Assembly (NCBI GenBank): GCA_964402065.1
Contig: CAYOAN010000003.1
Span: 124,001 to 188,000 of the forward strand
Direction: 5' to 3'
DNA from: CAIWMF01 sp964402065
GTDB lineage: Bacteria > Verrucomicrobiota > Verrucomicrobiia > Chthoniobacterales > UBA6821
DNA: 64,000 nucleotides
The translations under genes were made by a program, and so were the position numbers. This document shows positions 24,317 through 31,861 of this stretch, in pieces (position 1 is the stretch's first letter; each line of letters opens with the position of its first letter). The notes beneath the pieces are model-generated. The model saw only the letters and a list, made by a program, of their open reading frames with translations. It did no database searches and had not been told where the DNA came from.

Positions 24317-24856
24317 TTATTGAACGGTTTTTCCTTCCTTGCGACGAACTTGCTCTCCTGCATAACGAATTCCTTTACCCTTGTAAGGCTCTGGTGGATA
24401 GTATGCACGAATGTCAGCAGCAACTTGGCCAACTAGGTGTTTGTTAATTCCCTCAATACTAATTTTGGTGTTATCAGTAACAGTAATTTTGATGTCTTCT
24501 GGAATATCAAAGAGAACTGGATGAGAATATCCAATAGAAAGATCCAACTGATTTCCTTTAATTGCAGCACGAAAACCAACACCTTGAATCTCTAAATCAC
24601 GACGAAATCCTTCATTAACTCCAATAACCATGTTATTAATTAAGGCCCGTGTCAAACCATGAAGAGCTCGTGTTTCGCGCTCTTCATTTTCTCGCTCTAC
24701 ACAAAGAGTTGTTCCTTCAATATGAATTTTAATAGCTTTGGGAAGTTGCCAAGATAGTTTTCCTTTTGGACCCTCTGCGACAAATGTTCTATCAGCAGCC
24801 AAAGTGACTTTGACTTTATCTGAAAGAGTGATTGGAGTTTTTCCGATACGTGACAT
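24317..24856 (-). CDS. rplF: 50S ribosomal protein L6
   Basis: A 179-residue uL6 at the factor-binding side of the 50S. 'MSRIGKTPITLSDKVKVTL', 'VEGPKGKLSWQLP' and the C-terminal signature 'PPEPYKGKGIRYAGEQVRRK'. It is preceded by a heptad-array leader in the short rpsH-rplF gap, unusual for an operon-internal gene. Confidence 0.97.
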   Translation of the reverse strand: MSRIGKTPITLSDKVKVTLAADRTFVAEGPKGKLSWQLPKAIKIHIEGTTLCVERENEERETRALHGLTRALINNMVIGVNEGFRRDLEIQGVGFRAAIKGNQLDLSIGYSHPVLFDIPEDIKITVTDNTKISIEGINKHLVGQVAADIRAYYPPEPYKGKGIRYAGEQVRRKEGKTVQ

Positions 24857-24889
24857 GATTCAAATAAGTTACAGGTTACAGGCTATTAC
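24857..24889 (-). promoter_or_regulatory. Heptad-array leader of rplF
   Basis: On the coding strand, directly behind the rpsH stop: TAATAGC, CTGTAAC, CTGTAAC, TTATTTG, then AATC-ATG. Two exact CTGTAAC units in tandem. It is inside an operon, which argues for a role at the mRNA level rather than as promoter. Confidence 0.5.
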
Positions 24890-25284
24890 CAAACGTAGGC
24901 GAGGAGTTCTCCTCCAACTTTTTGACGACGTGCTTCATGGCCAGTCATGACTCCTCGTGAGGTTGAGAGAATTGCAATCCCCATACCGCCGAGAACTCTA
25001 GGAATCTCTTCACTTCCAACATAACGTCGAAGACCAGGACGGCTAATACGACGAAGACCAGCAATAGCCGAAGCCTTACCGACATAACGAGCCACAACCT
25101 TCAAGCGTGGATGAGTTTCACTATTATCCAATTCGTAGTCAGTGATATAGCCTTCTTTTTTTAAGATAGCAACAATATCGCTCTTCATTTTGGAATAAGG
25201 AACAAAAAATTCTTTTTTATGAACTTGAACAGCATTGCGAATGCGGGTAAGCAAATCAGCAATTGGATCGGTAAGGGCACTCAT
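24886..25284 (-). CDS. rpsH: 30S ribosomal protein S8
   Basis: A 132-residue uS8, primary 16S rRNA binder and, in E. coli, the spc operon repressor. 'DPIADLLTRIRNAVQVHKKE', 'PRVLGGMGIAILSTSRGVMT' and 'GHEARRQKVGGELLAYVW'. It follows rplE by 24 bp with no rpsN between. Confidence 0.97.
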   Translation of the reverse strand: MSALTDPIADLLTRIRNAVQVHKKEFFVPYSKMKSDIVAILKKEGYITDYELDNSETHPRLKVVARYVGKASAIAGLRRISRPGLRRYVGSEEIPRVLGGMGIAILSTSRGVMTGHEARRQKVGGELLAYVW

Positions 25285-25308
25285 GTTTCGTATCAGCGTT
25301 AGTCAGAG

Positions 25309-25917
25309 TTAAGCGGTAGCGACTTCTTCAGTCGCAGTGGGAGTTTCTGTTTTTTTCTTAGCAGCATTACGACCTACAAAAGGCATACCAAGCTCGGTGA
25401 GGAGATCTTTTGCCTCTTGATCATCGTTAGTTGAGGTGACGATAGTTATATCAAAACCAATATTGCGTTTAATCTTATCAAGTTCTACTTCAGGAAAAAT
25501 AGATTGCTCAGAAATACCGAGGGTGTAATTTCCGTTTCCGTCAAAGGCTTTTGCAGAAACGCCTCGAAAATCTCTAATACGAGGAAGCGCCATCTTAAGC
25601 AAACGCTCCAAGAACTCATACATAATGCGACCACGCAATGTAACTTTAGCACCAATCGATTGGCCAGCACGAAGCTTGAAATTTGAAATACTTTTCTTAG
25701 CAATGGTTTCAACTGGAGCTTGTCCTGTAATCAAGGCAAGCTCTTCTTTTGCAATTTCAAGCGCCTGCTTTACATCTTGTGCAGAGGCGATAGAGGTATT
25801 AATCACAACCTTCACCAATTTAGGAACTTGGTGTTTGTTTTGGTAACCACGCTTCTTTTGAAGCGCTGGAATAACTCGATTTTGGTAATCTGTAAAAAGT
25901 TCTGCTGCTGGTTGCAT
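25309..25917 (-). CDS. rplE: 50S ribosomal protein L5
   Basis: A 202-residue uL5 that binds 5S rRNA and contacts P-site tRNA. 'PKLVKVVINTSIASAQDVKQ', 'ISNFKLRAGQSIGAKVTLRG', 'PRIRDFRGVSAKAFDGNGNY' and 'FDITIVTSTNDDQEAKDLL'. A Thr/Glu/Ala-rich C-terminal tail of ~20 residues is extra compared with E. coli (179). Confidence 0.97.
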   Translation of the reverse strand: MQPAAELFTDYQNRVIPALQKKRGYQNKHQVPKLVKVVINTSIASAQDVKQALEIAKEELALITGQAPVETIAKKSISNFKLRAGQSIGAKVTLRGRIMYEFLERLLKMALPRIRDFRGVSAKAFDGNGNYTLGISEQSIFPEVELDKIKRNIGFDITIVTSTNDDQEAKDLLTELGMPFVGRNAAKKKTETPTATEEVATA

Positions 25918-25923
25918 GGTATG

Positions 25924-26250
25924 TTATTCTTTATGAGATGCGGTCTCTTTTTTAACTCGCGTCTTCTTCTTCGGATTTTCAGCTGTTTCAGCTTTTGCTT
26001 TTTTAGCGCTCTTTGCTTCTGCAGCTTCTACCAATTTAACATTGGAAATATGAATAGGCCCTTCTTTTTCAACAATCTCTCCTTGAGGGCGATCTTGAGA
26101 ACGACCAAGATGTTTCTTTATCATGCGAACACCTTCTACAAAAACTTGTTCCTTTTCGCGAAGAACACGAAGGATCTTGCCTTGAGCACCACGATGGTTG
26201 CCAGCTATCACCTTAACGATATCGCCTGTATTGACGTGAGTCTTAATCAT
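25924..26250 (-). CDS. rplX: 50S ribosomal protein L24
   Basis: A 108-residue uL24, an assembly initiator. The KOW motif 'GDIVKVIAGNHRGAQGKILR' is followed by 'GVRMIKKHLGRS' and 'EGPIHISNVKLV'. The last ~30 residues are an extra Lys/Ala/Glu-rich tail ('AKSAKKAKAETAENPKKK'). Confidence 0.96.
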   Translation of the reverse strand: MIKTHVNTGDIVKVIAGNHRGAQGKILRVLREKEQVFVEGVRMIKKHLGRSQDRPQGEIVEKEGPIHISNVKLVEAAEAKSAKKAKAETAENPKKKTRVKKETASHKE

Positions 26251-26266
26251 AGTGAAAAAATAGAAA

Positions 26267-26632
26267 TTAAAGAACCTCTGGAGCGAGGGAAACGATTTTC
26301 ATGAAGTTTTTCTCGCGCAATTCACGTGAGACGGGGCCAAAGATACGAGTTCCGCGAGGATTTTTATCTTTATCAATGATCACAATGGCATTCGCATCAA
26401 AGCGAAGATATGAACCATCAGGACGACGAACAGGTTGACAAGTCCGAACAACAACTGCGCGCACAACCTCTCCTTTTTTGACAGTACCACCGGTTGTCGC
26501 TTCTTTGACGTTAGCGGTGATAATATCACCGACATGAGCGCAGAGAGTTTTCTTTCCAATAACACCAATCATCGTGGCCATACGAGCGCCTGTATTATCG
26601 GCGACTTTAAGACGAGAACGAATGTAAATCAT
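26267..26632 (-). CDS. rplN: 50S ribosomal protein L14
   Basis: A 121-residue uL14 that forms inter-subunit bridge B8. 'MIYIRSRLKVADNTGARM' (usual MIQxxTxLxVADNSGA), 'VRTCQPVRRPDGSYLRFD' and 'GTRIFGPVSRELREKNFMKI' match the family. Normal length. Confidence 0.97.
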   Translation of the reverse strand: MIYIRSRLKVADNTGARMATMIGVIGKKTLCAHVGDIITANVKEATTGGTVKKGEVVRAVVVRTCQPVRRPDGSYLRFDANAIVIIDKDKNPRGTRIFGPVSRELREKNFMKIVSLAPEVL

Positions 26633-26644
26633 GTTTGTAAAAAT

Positions 26645-26929
26645 TTATTGTTGTCCAGCTTGTTTAAGAATCTCGATGAGACGCCAGCGTTTGAGCTTGC
26701 TCAACGGTCTTGTTTCCATGATAGAAACAACATCGCCAATTTTGGCTTCATTATTTTCATCATGGACGTGAAATTTTTTCACTTGTTTAATAATTTTTCC
26801 AAAGCGCGGATGAGGAACGCGTGTTATGGTTTTGACAACAACTGTCTTGTCCATTTTGGCAGAAATGACTTCACCGGAGCGAGTCTTGCGCTGGCTGCGC
26901 TCTTGAGTTGTATTAGCGGAGGCTTTCAT
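26645..26929 (-). CDS. rpsQ: 30S ribosomal protein S17
   Basis: A 94-residue uS17, primary rRNA binder of the 5' domain. 'RSGEVISAKMDKTVVVKTIT', 'HPRFGKIIKQVKKFHVHDE' and 'GDVVSIMETRPLSKLKRWRL' are standard. A short Ser/Thr/Arg-rich N-terminal extension precedes the core. Confidence 0.96.
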   Translation of the reverse strand: MKASANTTQERSQRKTRSGEVISAKMDKTVVVKTITRVPHPRFGKIIKQVKKFHVHDENNEAKIGDVVSIMETRPLSKLKRWRLIEILKQAGQQ

Positions 26930-26938
26930 CAGTAAATT

Positions 26939-27133
26939 CTATTTCTTGGTTGTCTTTTGAGTCAGAATCGTCTGGAGACGAGCAATCTCACGTCGAGCAA
27001 CCTTCATTAAATGAGGTTTTTCTAGTTGTCCAGCTTGTTGCTGGAGACGAAAGTGAAAGATTTCCTGACGCAATTCTTTTGTCTTTGCGAGAAGTTCTTT
27101 AGGAGTCAATTCTTTGATTTCAGCGATAGTCAT
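26939..27133 (-). CDS. rpmC: 50S ribosomal protein L29
   Basis: A 64-residue uL29 near the exit tunnel. Two helices: 'EIKELTPKELLAKTKELRQE' and 'LMKVARREIARLQTILTQK', with the linking 'FHFRLQQQAGQLEKP'. Between rplP and rpsQ as usual. Confidence 0.96.
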   Translation of the reverse strand: MTIAEIKELTPKELLAKTKELRQEIFHFRLQQQAGQLEKPHLMKVARREIARLQTILTQKTTKK

Positions 27134-27140
27134 AGATCAA

Positions 27141-27578
27141 TCAGATAGTGCTGCCAGATGTTGTTGCATGATGGCGTGTCACGAACTTAGTTCGAATCGG
27201 AAGCTTATTAGCAGCAAGTCGCAAGGACTCCCTGGCTACAGATTCAGGAATACCATCCAATTCAAAAAGAATATTACCAGGACGTACTGTTGCAACCCAG
27301 TATTCTGGCTGACCCTTACCTTTACCCATCCGAGTTTCGGGCGGACGCGCAGTAACTGATTTATCAGGAAAGATACGAATCCAAAGTTTTCCTTTTCGCT
27401 TCATATTACGCGTTAAGGCAACACGAGCAGCTTCGATTTGGGTGTTAGTGATCCAAGCGCGCTCGAGGGTTTGCAATCCAAATTCACCGAAATCGATTTT
27501 CAAATTGCGAGAAGCAATGCCCTTGCGGCTTCCCCGCTGGGTCTTACGGTACTTAACTCTTTTTGGTAATAAAGGCAT
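27141..27578 (-). CDS. rplP: 50S ribosomal protein L16
   Basis: A 145-residue uL16 near the A-site tRNA. 'MPLLPKRVKYRKTQRGSRKG', 'GLQTLERAWITNTQIEAARV', 'RMGKGKGQPEYWVATVRPGN' and 'PIRTKFVTR' match. The Arg that is hydroxylated in E. coli (in RxMGxGKG) is present. Confidence 0.97.
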   Translation of the reverse strand: MPLLPKRVKYRKTQRGSRKGIASRNLKIDFGEFGLQTLERAWITNTQIEAARVALTRNMKRKGKLWIRIFPDKSVTARPPETRMGKGKGQPEYWVATVRPGNILFELDGIPESVARESLRLAANKLPIRTKFVTRHHATTSGSTI

Positions 27579-27603
27579 AACTTAATGAAAATTAGAATTT
27601 GAT

Positions 27604-28266
27604 TTAGGCGTTGGCAGGTGCAGGTTGACGCACATCAGCAGGTTCTGATTTTTTGCAAATCCAACATTTGATTCCGATTTTGCCAGCCATGGTATCAGCT
27701 TCAGCAAATCCGTAGTCAATATTTTTTCGAAGAGTGTGAAGCGGAATTGTTCCTGCACGTACAATTTCTGTGCGAGCAATTTCACTTCCCCCTAAACGAC
27801 CAGATGCACGAATCTTAATACCTTCTGCACCAAGATCCATGGCGAGCTGCATCGCTTTTTTCATAGCACGTCGAAATCCAATACGACGCTCTAGTTGATT
27901 TGCGACGCTTTCTGCCACAAGTGTAGCATCAAGCTCAGGTTGCTTAACCTCAACGATGTCAACTTTAGCCTGCTTTCCACCGGCAAGTAAAGAAATTTCT
28001 TGCGTCATGTTCTCAATTTCAGAGCCTTTTCGCCCAATAACAATACCGGGACGAGCTGTAACAATTGTTACACGAACACTGTTCCAAGCCCGTTCAATAA
28101 TAATTCGAGAAACAGCTGCAGATTTTAATTTTTTCTTTAAAGTTGTGCGAATCTTTGCATCAGCATGAAGAAATTCTGAAAATTCTTTTTCAGAAGCATA
28201 CCAACGCGAGCTCCAATCACGCGTGATCGGGAGTCGAAATCCGATGGGGTTTACTTTTTGGCCCAT
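27604..28266 (-). CDS. rpsC: 30S ribosomal protein S3
   Basis: A 220-residue uS3 at the mRNA entry. 'MGQKVNPIGFRLPITRDWSS', the KH domain 'RPGIVIGRKGSEIENMTQEI' and 'RRIGFRRAMKKAMQLAMDLG', then 'IKIRASGRLGGSEIARTE' and 'VGIKCWI'-like end. Last 15 residues are Pro/Ala-rich. The leader before its ATG is U/A/C-rich without Shine-Dalgarno. Confidence 0.97.
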   Translation of the reverse strand: MGQKVNPIGFRLPITRDWSSRWYASEKEFSEFLHADAKIRTTLKKKLKSAAVSRIIIERAWNSVRVTIVTARPGIVIGRKGSEIENMTQEISLLAGGKQAKVDIVEVKQPELDATLVAESVANQLERRIGFRRAMKKAMQLAMDLGAEGIKIRASGRLGGSEIARTEIVRAGTIPLHTLRKNIDYGFAEADTMAGKIGIKCWICKKSEPADVRQPAPANA

Positions 28267-28307
28267 AATTTAGAAAGGTGTAGAGTTAAAATGGTAAGAA
28301 GTTAAAA

Positions 28308-28781
28308 TTATTCAGCTGCTGCTTCGGAAACAACCTCAGAAACTGGTTCAGAGACTGCTACTTGCTTAGAAGAAGACTTCTTTGATACCTTTGGAGCAGT
28401 TTTTTTCTTGCTTTGAGTTTTGTCACGATCTGCTCGGCGAGCAATAGGGATTTCATCGGTTAAGATAATACGAATGTGACTTGTACGCTTGCGAATCGGG
28501 CCAGCGCTACCACGGGCTTTAGCAATAATGCGATTCAATGTTGGCGCTTCTCCCACAACCGCCTCTTTGATCACAAGAACTTCGGGACGCAAGTTGTTAT
28601 TTTGCTCTGCATTAGCGATAGCGCTTTTGAGAGTCTTAGCAATGAGAGGAGCTGCTTTTTTTGGAATGAATTTCAATTGAGCAAGCGCTTCCACAGCGGG
28701 AAGACCTTGAATCTCTCGCGTGACTTCACGAGCTTTAAAGGCAGAAATTTTAGCGTAACGATAAAGAGAGCGAACTTGCAT
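28308..28781 (-). CDS. rplV: 50S ribosomal protein L22 with C-terminal extension
   Basis: uL22, whose hairpin lines the exit tunnel. The core (residues 1-112) has 'AKISAFKAREVTREIQGLP', 'AIANAEQNNNLRPEVLVIKE' and 'RGSAGPIRKRTSHIRIILTD'. The 157-residue length exceeds E. coli (110) through a Lys/Ser/Glu/Val/Ala-rich tail that resembles the S11 N-terminal extension. Confidence 0.96.
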   Translation of the reverse strand: MQVRSLYRYAKISAFKAREVTREIQGLPAVEALAQLKFIPKKAAPLIAKTLKSAIANAEQNNNLRPEVLVIKEAVVGEAPTLNRIIAKARGSAGPIRKRTSHIRIILTDEIPIARRADRDKTQSKKKTAPKVSKKSSSKQVAVSEPVSEVVSEAAAE

Positions 28782-28787
28782 AAAAAA

Positions 28788-29066
28788 TTATTTAGTAACT
28801 TTAGCCGTATGTGATCCGTGCTTTTTAAAGACACGGGTTGGGGCAAATTCCCCTAACTTATGGCCGACCATATTCTCAGTCACGAAAACAGGAAGGAAAG
28901 AACGACCATTGTGAACATTGAAGGTATGACCAACAAAATCAGGTGTGATCGTCGAGCGACGCGACCAAGTTTTGATCGGTTTTTTAATATTCGTTTCATT
29001 AAGCTTATCGATTTTTTCGAGGAGCTTCCATTCAACAAAAGGACCTTTTTTTAGTGAGCGTGCCAT
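28788..29066 (-). CDS. rpsS: 30S ribosomal protein S19
   Basis: A 92-residue uS19 of the 30S head. 'MARSLKKGPFVEWKLLEKID', 'WSRRSTITPDFVGHTFNVHN' and 'MVGHKLGEFAPTRVFKKHG' are standard. Normal length, 6 bp from both neighbours. Confidence 0.97.
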   Translation of the reverse strand: MARSLKKGPFVEWKLLEKIDKLNETNIKKPIKTWSRRSTITPDFVGHTFNVHNGRSFLPVFVTENMVGHKLGEFAPTRVFKKHGSHTAKVTK

Positions 29067-29072
29067 AGGAAA

Positions 29073-29912
29073 TTATTTCTTTTTACGACGTTGAACAATG
29101 AATCTATCAGAAGCTTTGCGCTTTTGACGGGTTTTAAATCCTTTAGAAAGCTGACCCCAAGGTGACATCGGGTGATGACGTCCGCCTCCACCTTTGCTCT
29201 TTCCTTGTCCACCACCCATAGGGTGATCGATTGGGTTCATTGCCATACCACGAGTTTGTGGACGAATACCGAGCCAACGACTACGGCCAGCTTTACCGCT
29301 AGAAACATTCATGTGCTCCGCATTGCCAACTTGACCAATTGTTGCATAGCACTCTTCATTGATTTTACGCAACTCTCCAGAAGCCATTTTTACAAGAGCA
29401 TAACCAGCTTCGCGGTTGCTTAAAATTGCTTGAGAACCAGCACTGCGGACAATCTGTCCTCCACGACCTGGAGTCAATTCAATATTGTGAAGTGATAAAC
29501 CGAGAGGAATGCTTTTAAGAGGAAGAGCATTTCCTAATGAAGGATCTACTTGTTCACCTGCAGCTACCTTAGTTCCAACAGTAATTCCAGCAGGAGCCAA
29601 GATATAAGCTTTTTCTCCATCCGTATACTGAATCAAGCAAAGACGTGCACTACGATTAGGATCATACTCAATCGCGATTACTTCTGCAGCAATGTCACGA
29701 CGAGAGCGTTTAAAGTCAATAATCCGATAGCGTTTTTTGTGACCGCCTCCACGATGACGCGCGGTCTTACGCCCTGCATTATTACGGCCGCCGGTGCGGC
29801 GTTTGATTTCTGTAAGCGATTTCTCAGGCTTACTCTTCGTTATTTCTTCAAACGAAGGAAGCGCTTTGAATCGCTGAGAAGGAGTGAGAGGTCTAAAAGT
29901 TTTAAGAGCCAT
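29073..29912 (-). CDS. rplB: 50S ribosomal protein L2
   Basis: A 279-residue uL2, needed for subunit association and peptidyl-transferase function. 'GRNNAGRKTARHRGGGHKKR', 'YRIIDFKRSR', 'GRGGQIVRSAGSQAILSNRE' and the region 'MNPIDHPMGGGQGKSKGG', with the conserved His for catalysis support. Normal length. Confidence 0.97.
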   Translation of the reverse strand: MALKTFRPLTPSQRFKALPSFEEITKSKPEKSLTEIKRRTGGRNNAGRKTARHRGGGHKKRYRIIDFKRSRRDIAAEVIAIEYDPNRSARLCLIQYTDGEKAYILAPAGITVGTKVAAGEQVDPSLGNALPLKSIPLGLSLHNIELTPGRGGQIVRSAGSQAILSNREAGYALVKMASGELRKINEECYATIGQVGNAEHMNVSSGKAGRSRWLGIRPQTRGMAMNPIDHPMGGGQGKSKGGGGRHHPMSPWGQLSKGFKTRQKRKASDRFIVQRRKKK

Positions 29913-29926
29913 ACAAAAAATTTTGG

Positions 29927-30211
29927 TTACGCTATATCAATTTTATCGCCAGGAGCTAAACTCACGATGGCTTTTTTCCAATGAGCACGACGCCCAAAGT
30001 CGGCACGACGCTCTCTTTTTTTCTTACCTGCATATTGCATTGTTCGTACGGATACAACACGCTTTTTAAAAAGTTGTTCAATCGCCTTTTTGATTTCGAT
30101 CTTATTGCAATCAGGATGAACGCGAAATACGTACTGATTTAACTTTTCAGAAATCAAGCTAGATTTTTCACTAATGTGAACTTTGCTAATAATGTGAGTG
30201 GCTTCCTTCAT
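29927..30211 (-). CDS. rplW: 50S ribosomal protein L23
   Basis: A 94-residue uL23 at the tunnel exit, docking site for trigger factor and SRP. 'ISEKSSLISEKLNQYVFRVH', 'NKIEIKKAIEQLFKKRVVSV' and the basic loop 'GKKKRERRADFGRRAHWKKA' match. Confidence 0.95.
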   Translation of the reverse strand: MKEATHIISKVHISEKSSLISEKLNQYVFRVHPDCNKIEIKKAIEQLFKKRVVSVRTMQYAGKKKRERRADFGRRAHWKKAIVSLAPGDKIDIA

Positions 30212-30222
30212 GCGATGAGGTA

Positions 30223-30834
30223 TTATGCGAGACGTTGTCCAAGAGCCGAGAGAGCCTCTTGAGTGATGATGATTTTATCAAAAGCGAGAAGATTTTCAGT
30301 ATTTACTTCAGCAGCGCTCATAAGAAGAGCTTGCTGCACGTTGCGAGCACTGAGGAAAGTATTTTTTGAAAAAGTTGGAGAAATGACAAGCGTACTTTTT
30401 GCACCACCAGTCATTTTTTCAACAAGCTCAACAAACTGTTTCGTCTTCGGCTCAGCTACTTCAAATGAAGTAACAGAAAAAACGTCTCCTGCAAGAATGC
30501 GGGCACTCAAGGCTTTTCGGAAGGCCAATTTTTTAACAGCTTTCGGAGTATTCTTTGCATAAGAACGAGGGTGAGGTCCGTGAGCAACACCACCGCCCAC
30601 CCAAACAGGCGAGCTAAAATAGCCTGCACGAGCCCGGCCAGTTCCTTTTTGACGCCATGGTTTGCGTCCAGAAAGATTAACAGTGCCTTTTGTTTTAACG
30701 CAAGCAGTCCCACTGCGGCGATTTGCCCTCATGGCGACCACAACATCATGAACAGCTTGCGTTCCCTTGCCGTTATCGATGAGTTCAATGCTAGCTTTCT
30801 TTGCCAGCTCTGGAGTTAGTAAATGTGCTTTCAT
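30223..30834 (-). CDS. rplD: 50S ribosomal protein L4
   Basis: A 203-residue uL4, lining the tunnel; in gamma-proteobacteria it also represses the S10 operon. 'RSGTACVKTKGTVNLSGRKP', 'WRQKGTGRARAGYFSSPVWV' and 'HGPHPRSYAKNTPKAVKKLA' are the tunnel loop and its flanks. Confidence 0.96.
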   Translation of the reverse strand: MKAHLLTPELAKKASIELIDNGKGTQAVHDVVVAMRANRRSGTACVKTKGTVNLSGRKPWRQKGTGRARAGYFSSPVWVGGGVAHGPHPRSYAKNTPKAVKKLAFRKALSARILAGDVFSVTSFEVAEPKTKQFVELVEKMTGGAKSTLVISPTFSKNTFLSARNVQQALLMSAAEVNTENLLAFDKIIITQEALSALGQRLA

Positions 30835-30857
30835 GTTTTATCGTCTCGTTGAAGCAA

Positions 30858-31505
30858 TTAATCTTTTTTAGGGGCTACTTTTTTCTTAGCAGGACGCACC
30901 ATGACATAAGTTCCTTTAGCGCCCGGGACTGCTCCGCTAATGAGGATGACACCATCATCTTCACGCACTTGTACAATTTCAAGATTTTGTGTAGTAATTC
31001 GCTCATCACCCATGTGACCTGGCATTCCCATATTTTTCCAAACACGTCCTGGAGTAAGACGATTTCCGATCGCACCGTTACGACGGTGCATCATGGAACC
31101 GTGTGTCTCTGGTTGGCCGGCAAATTTAAAACGTCGAACAACACCTTGAAAACCTTTACCTTTGGAGGTGCTAATGACATCCACGTATTGTCCGTTCTGA
31201 AAATTAGCAAGCGACCAAGTCCCTAAAGCAGGAGCAGCAACTCCTTCAGCCAAGCGGAATTCACGTTGAAAACGTTTTGGTGTTGAGCCTGCTTTTTTGA
31301 AATGACCAAGCTGTGCTTTTGTAGCACGGTGTTCTTTTTGATCATCAAAACCAAGCTGAACAGCATCATAGCCATCATTAGCTTTTGTTTTAACTTGTAA
31401 TACTTGATTGTCGCGCACATCAACAACTGTCACAGCACGCACGACACCCTTCGCGTCATAAACGCGAGTCATGCCAATTTTTTTTCCAAGAATTCCGAGA
31501 GACAT
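30858..31505 (-). CDS. rplC: 50S ribosomal protein L3
   Basis: A 215-residue uL3 near the peptidyl-transferase centre. 'MSLGILGKKIGMTRVYDAKG', 'SKGKGFQGVVRRFKFAGQPE', 'HGSMMHRRNGAIGNRLTPGR' and 'WKNMGMPGHMGDERITTQNL' are standard. The tail is Lys/Ala-rich. Confidence 0.97.
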   Translation of the reverse strand: MSLGILGKKIGMTRVYDAKGVVRAVTVVDVRDNQVLQVKTKANDGYDAVQLGFDDQKEHRATKAQLGHFKKAGSTPKRFQREFRLAEGVAAPALGTWSLANFQNGQYVDVISTSKGKGFQGVVRRFKFAGQPETHGSMMHRRNGAIGNRLTPGRVWKNMGMPGHMGDERITTQNLEIVQVREDDGVILISGAVPGAKGTYVMVRPAKKKVAPKKD

Positions 31506-31519
31506 AAAAAATGTGAAGT

Positions 31520-31831
31520 TTAGATTTTAATAGAGATATCGACGCCAGCTGGTAGATTAAGCTTTCGGAGTTCATCTACGGTTTTGGCTGTTGGCTCAAC
31601 AATGTCAAGCAAACGCTTATGAGTTCTGATTTCAAATTGATCCATCGATTTTTTATCGACGTGAGGAGAGCGATTCACGGTAAATTTTTCAACATGGGTA
31701 GGAAGAGGAATCGGTCCAAGAATTTTAGATCCGGTACGTTTCGCTGTCTCTACAATTTCCAATGCGGAAATATCGAGTAGGCGAAAATCAAAACCTTTCA
31801 GTCGAATACGAATGCGATGTCCAGCGGCCAT
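31520..31831 (-). CDS. rpsJ: 30S ribosomal protein S10
   Basis: A 103-residue uS10, also NusE in antitermination. 'IRIRLKGFDFRLLDISALEI', 'GPIPLPTHVEKFTVNRSPHV' and 'FEIRTHKRLLDIVEPTAKTV'. It follows fusA directly: tuf, usually between them in many phyla, is not here. Leader is an A/C/U-rich run with 6-7-nt periodicity (AACTTTA, ACTTAAA). Confidence 0.97.
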   Translation of the reverse strand: MAAGHRIRIRLKGFDFRLLDISALEIVETAKRTGSKILGPIPLPTHVEKFTVNRSPHVDKKSMDQFEIRTHKRLLDIVEPTAKTVDELRKLNLPAGVDISIKI

Positions 31832-31861
31832 AAAAGTTAAAGTGAAAAGTTTAAGTTAAAG

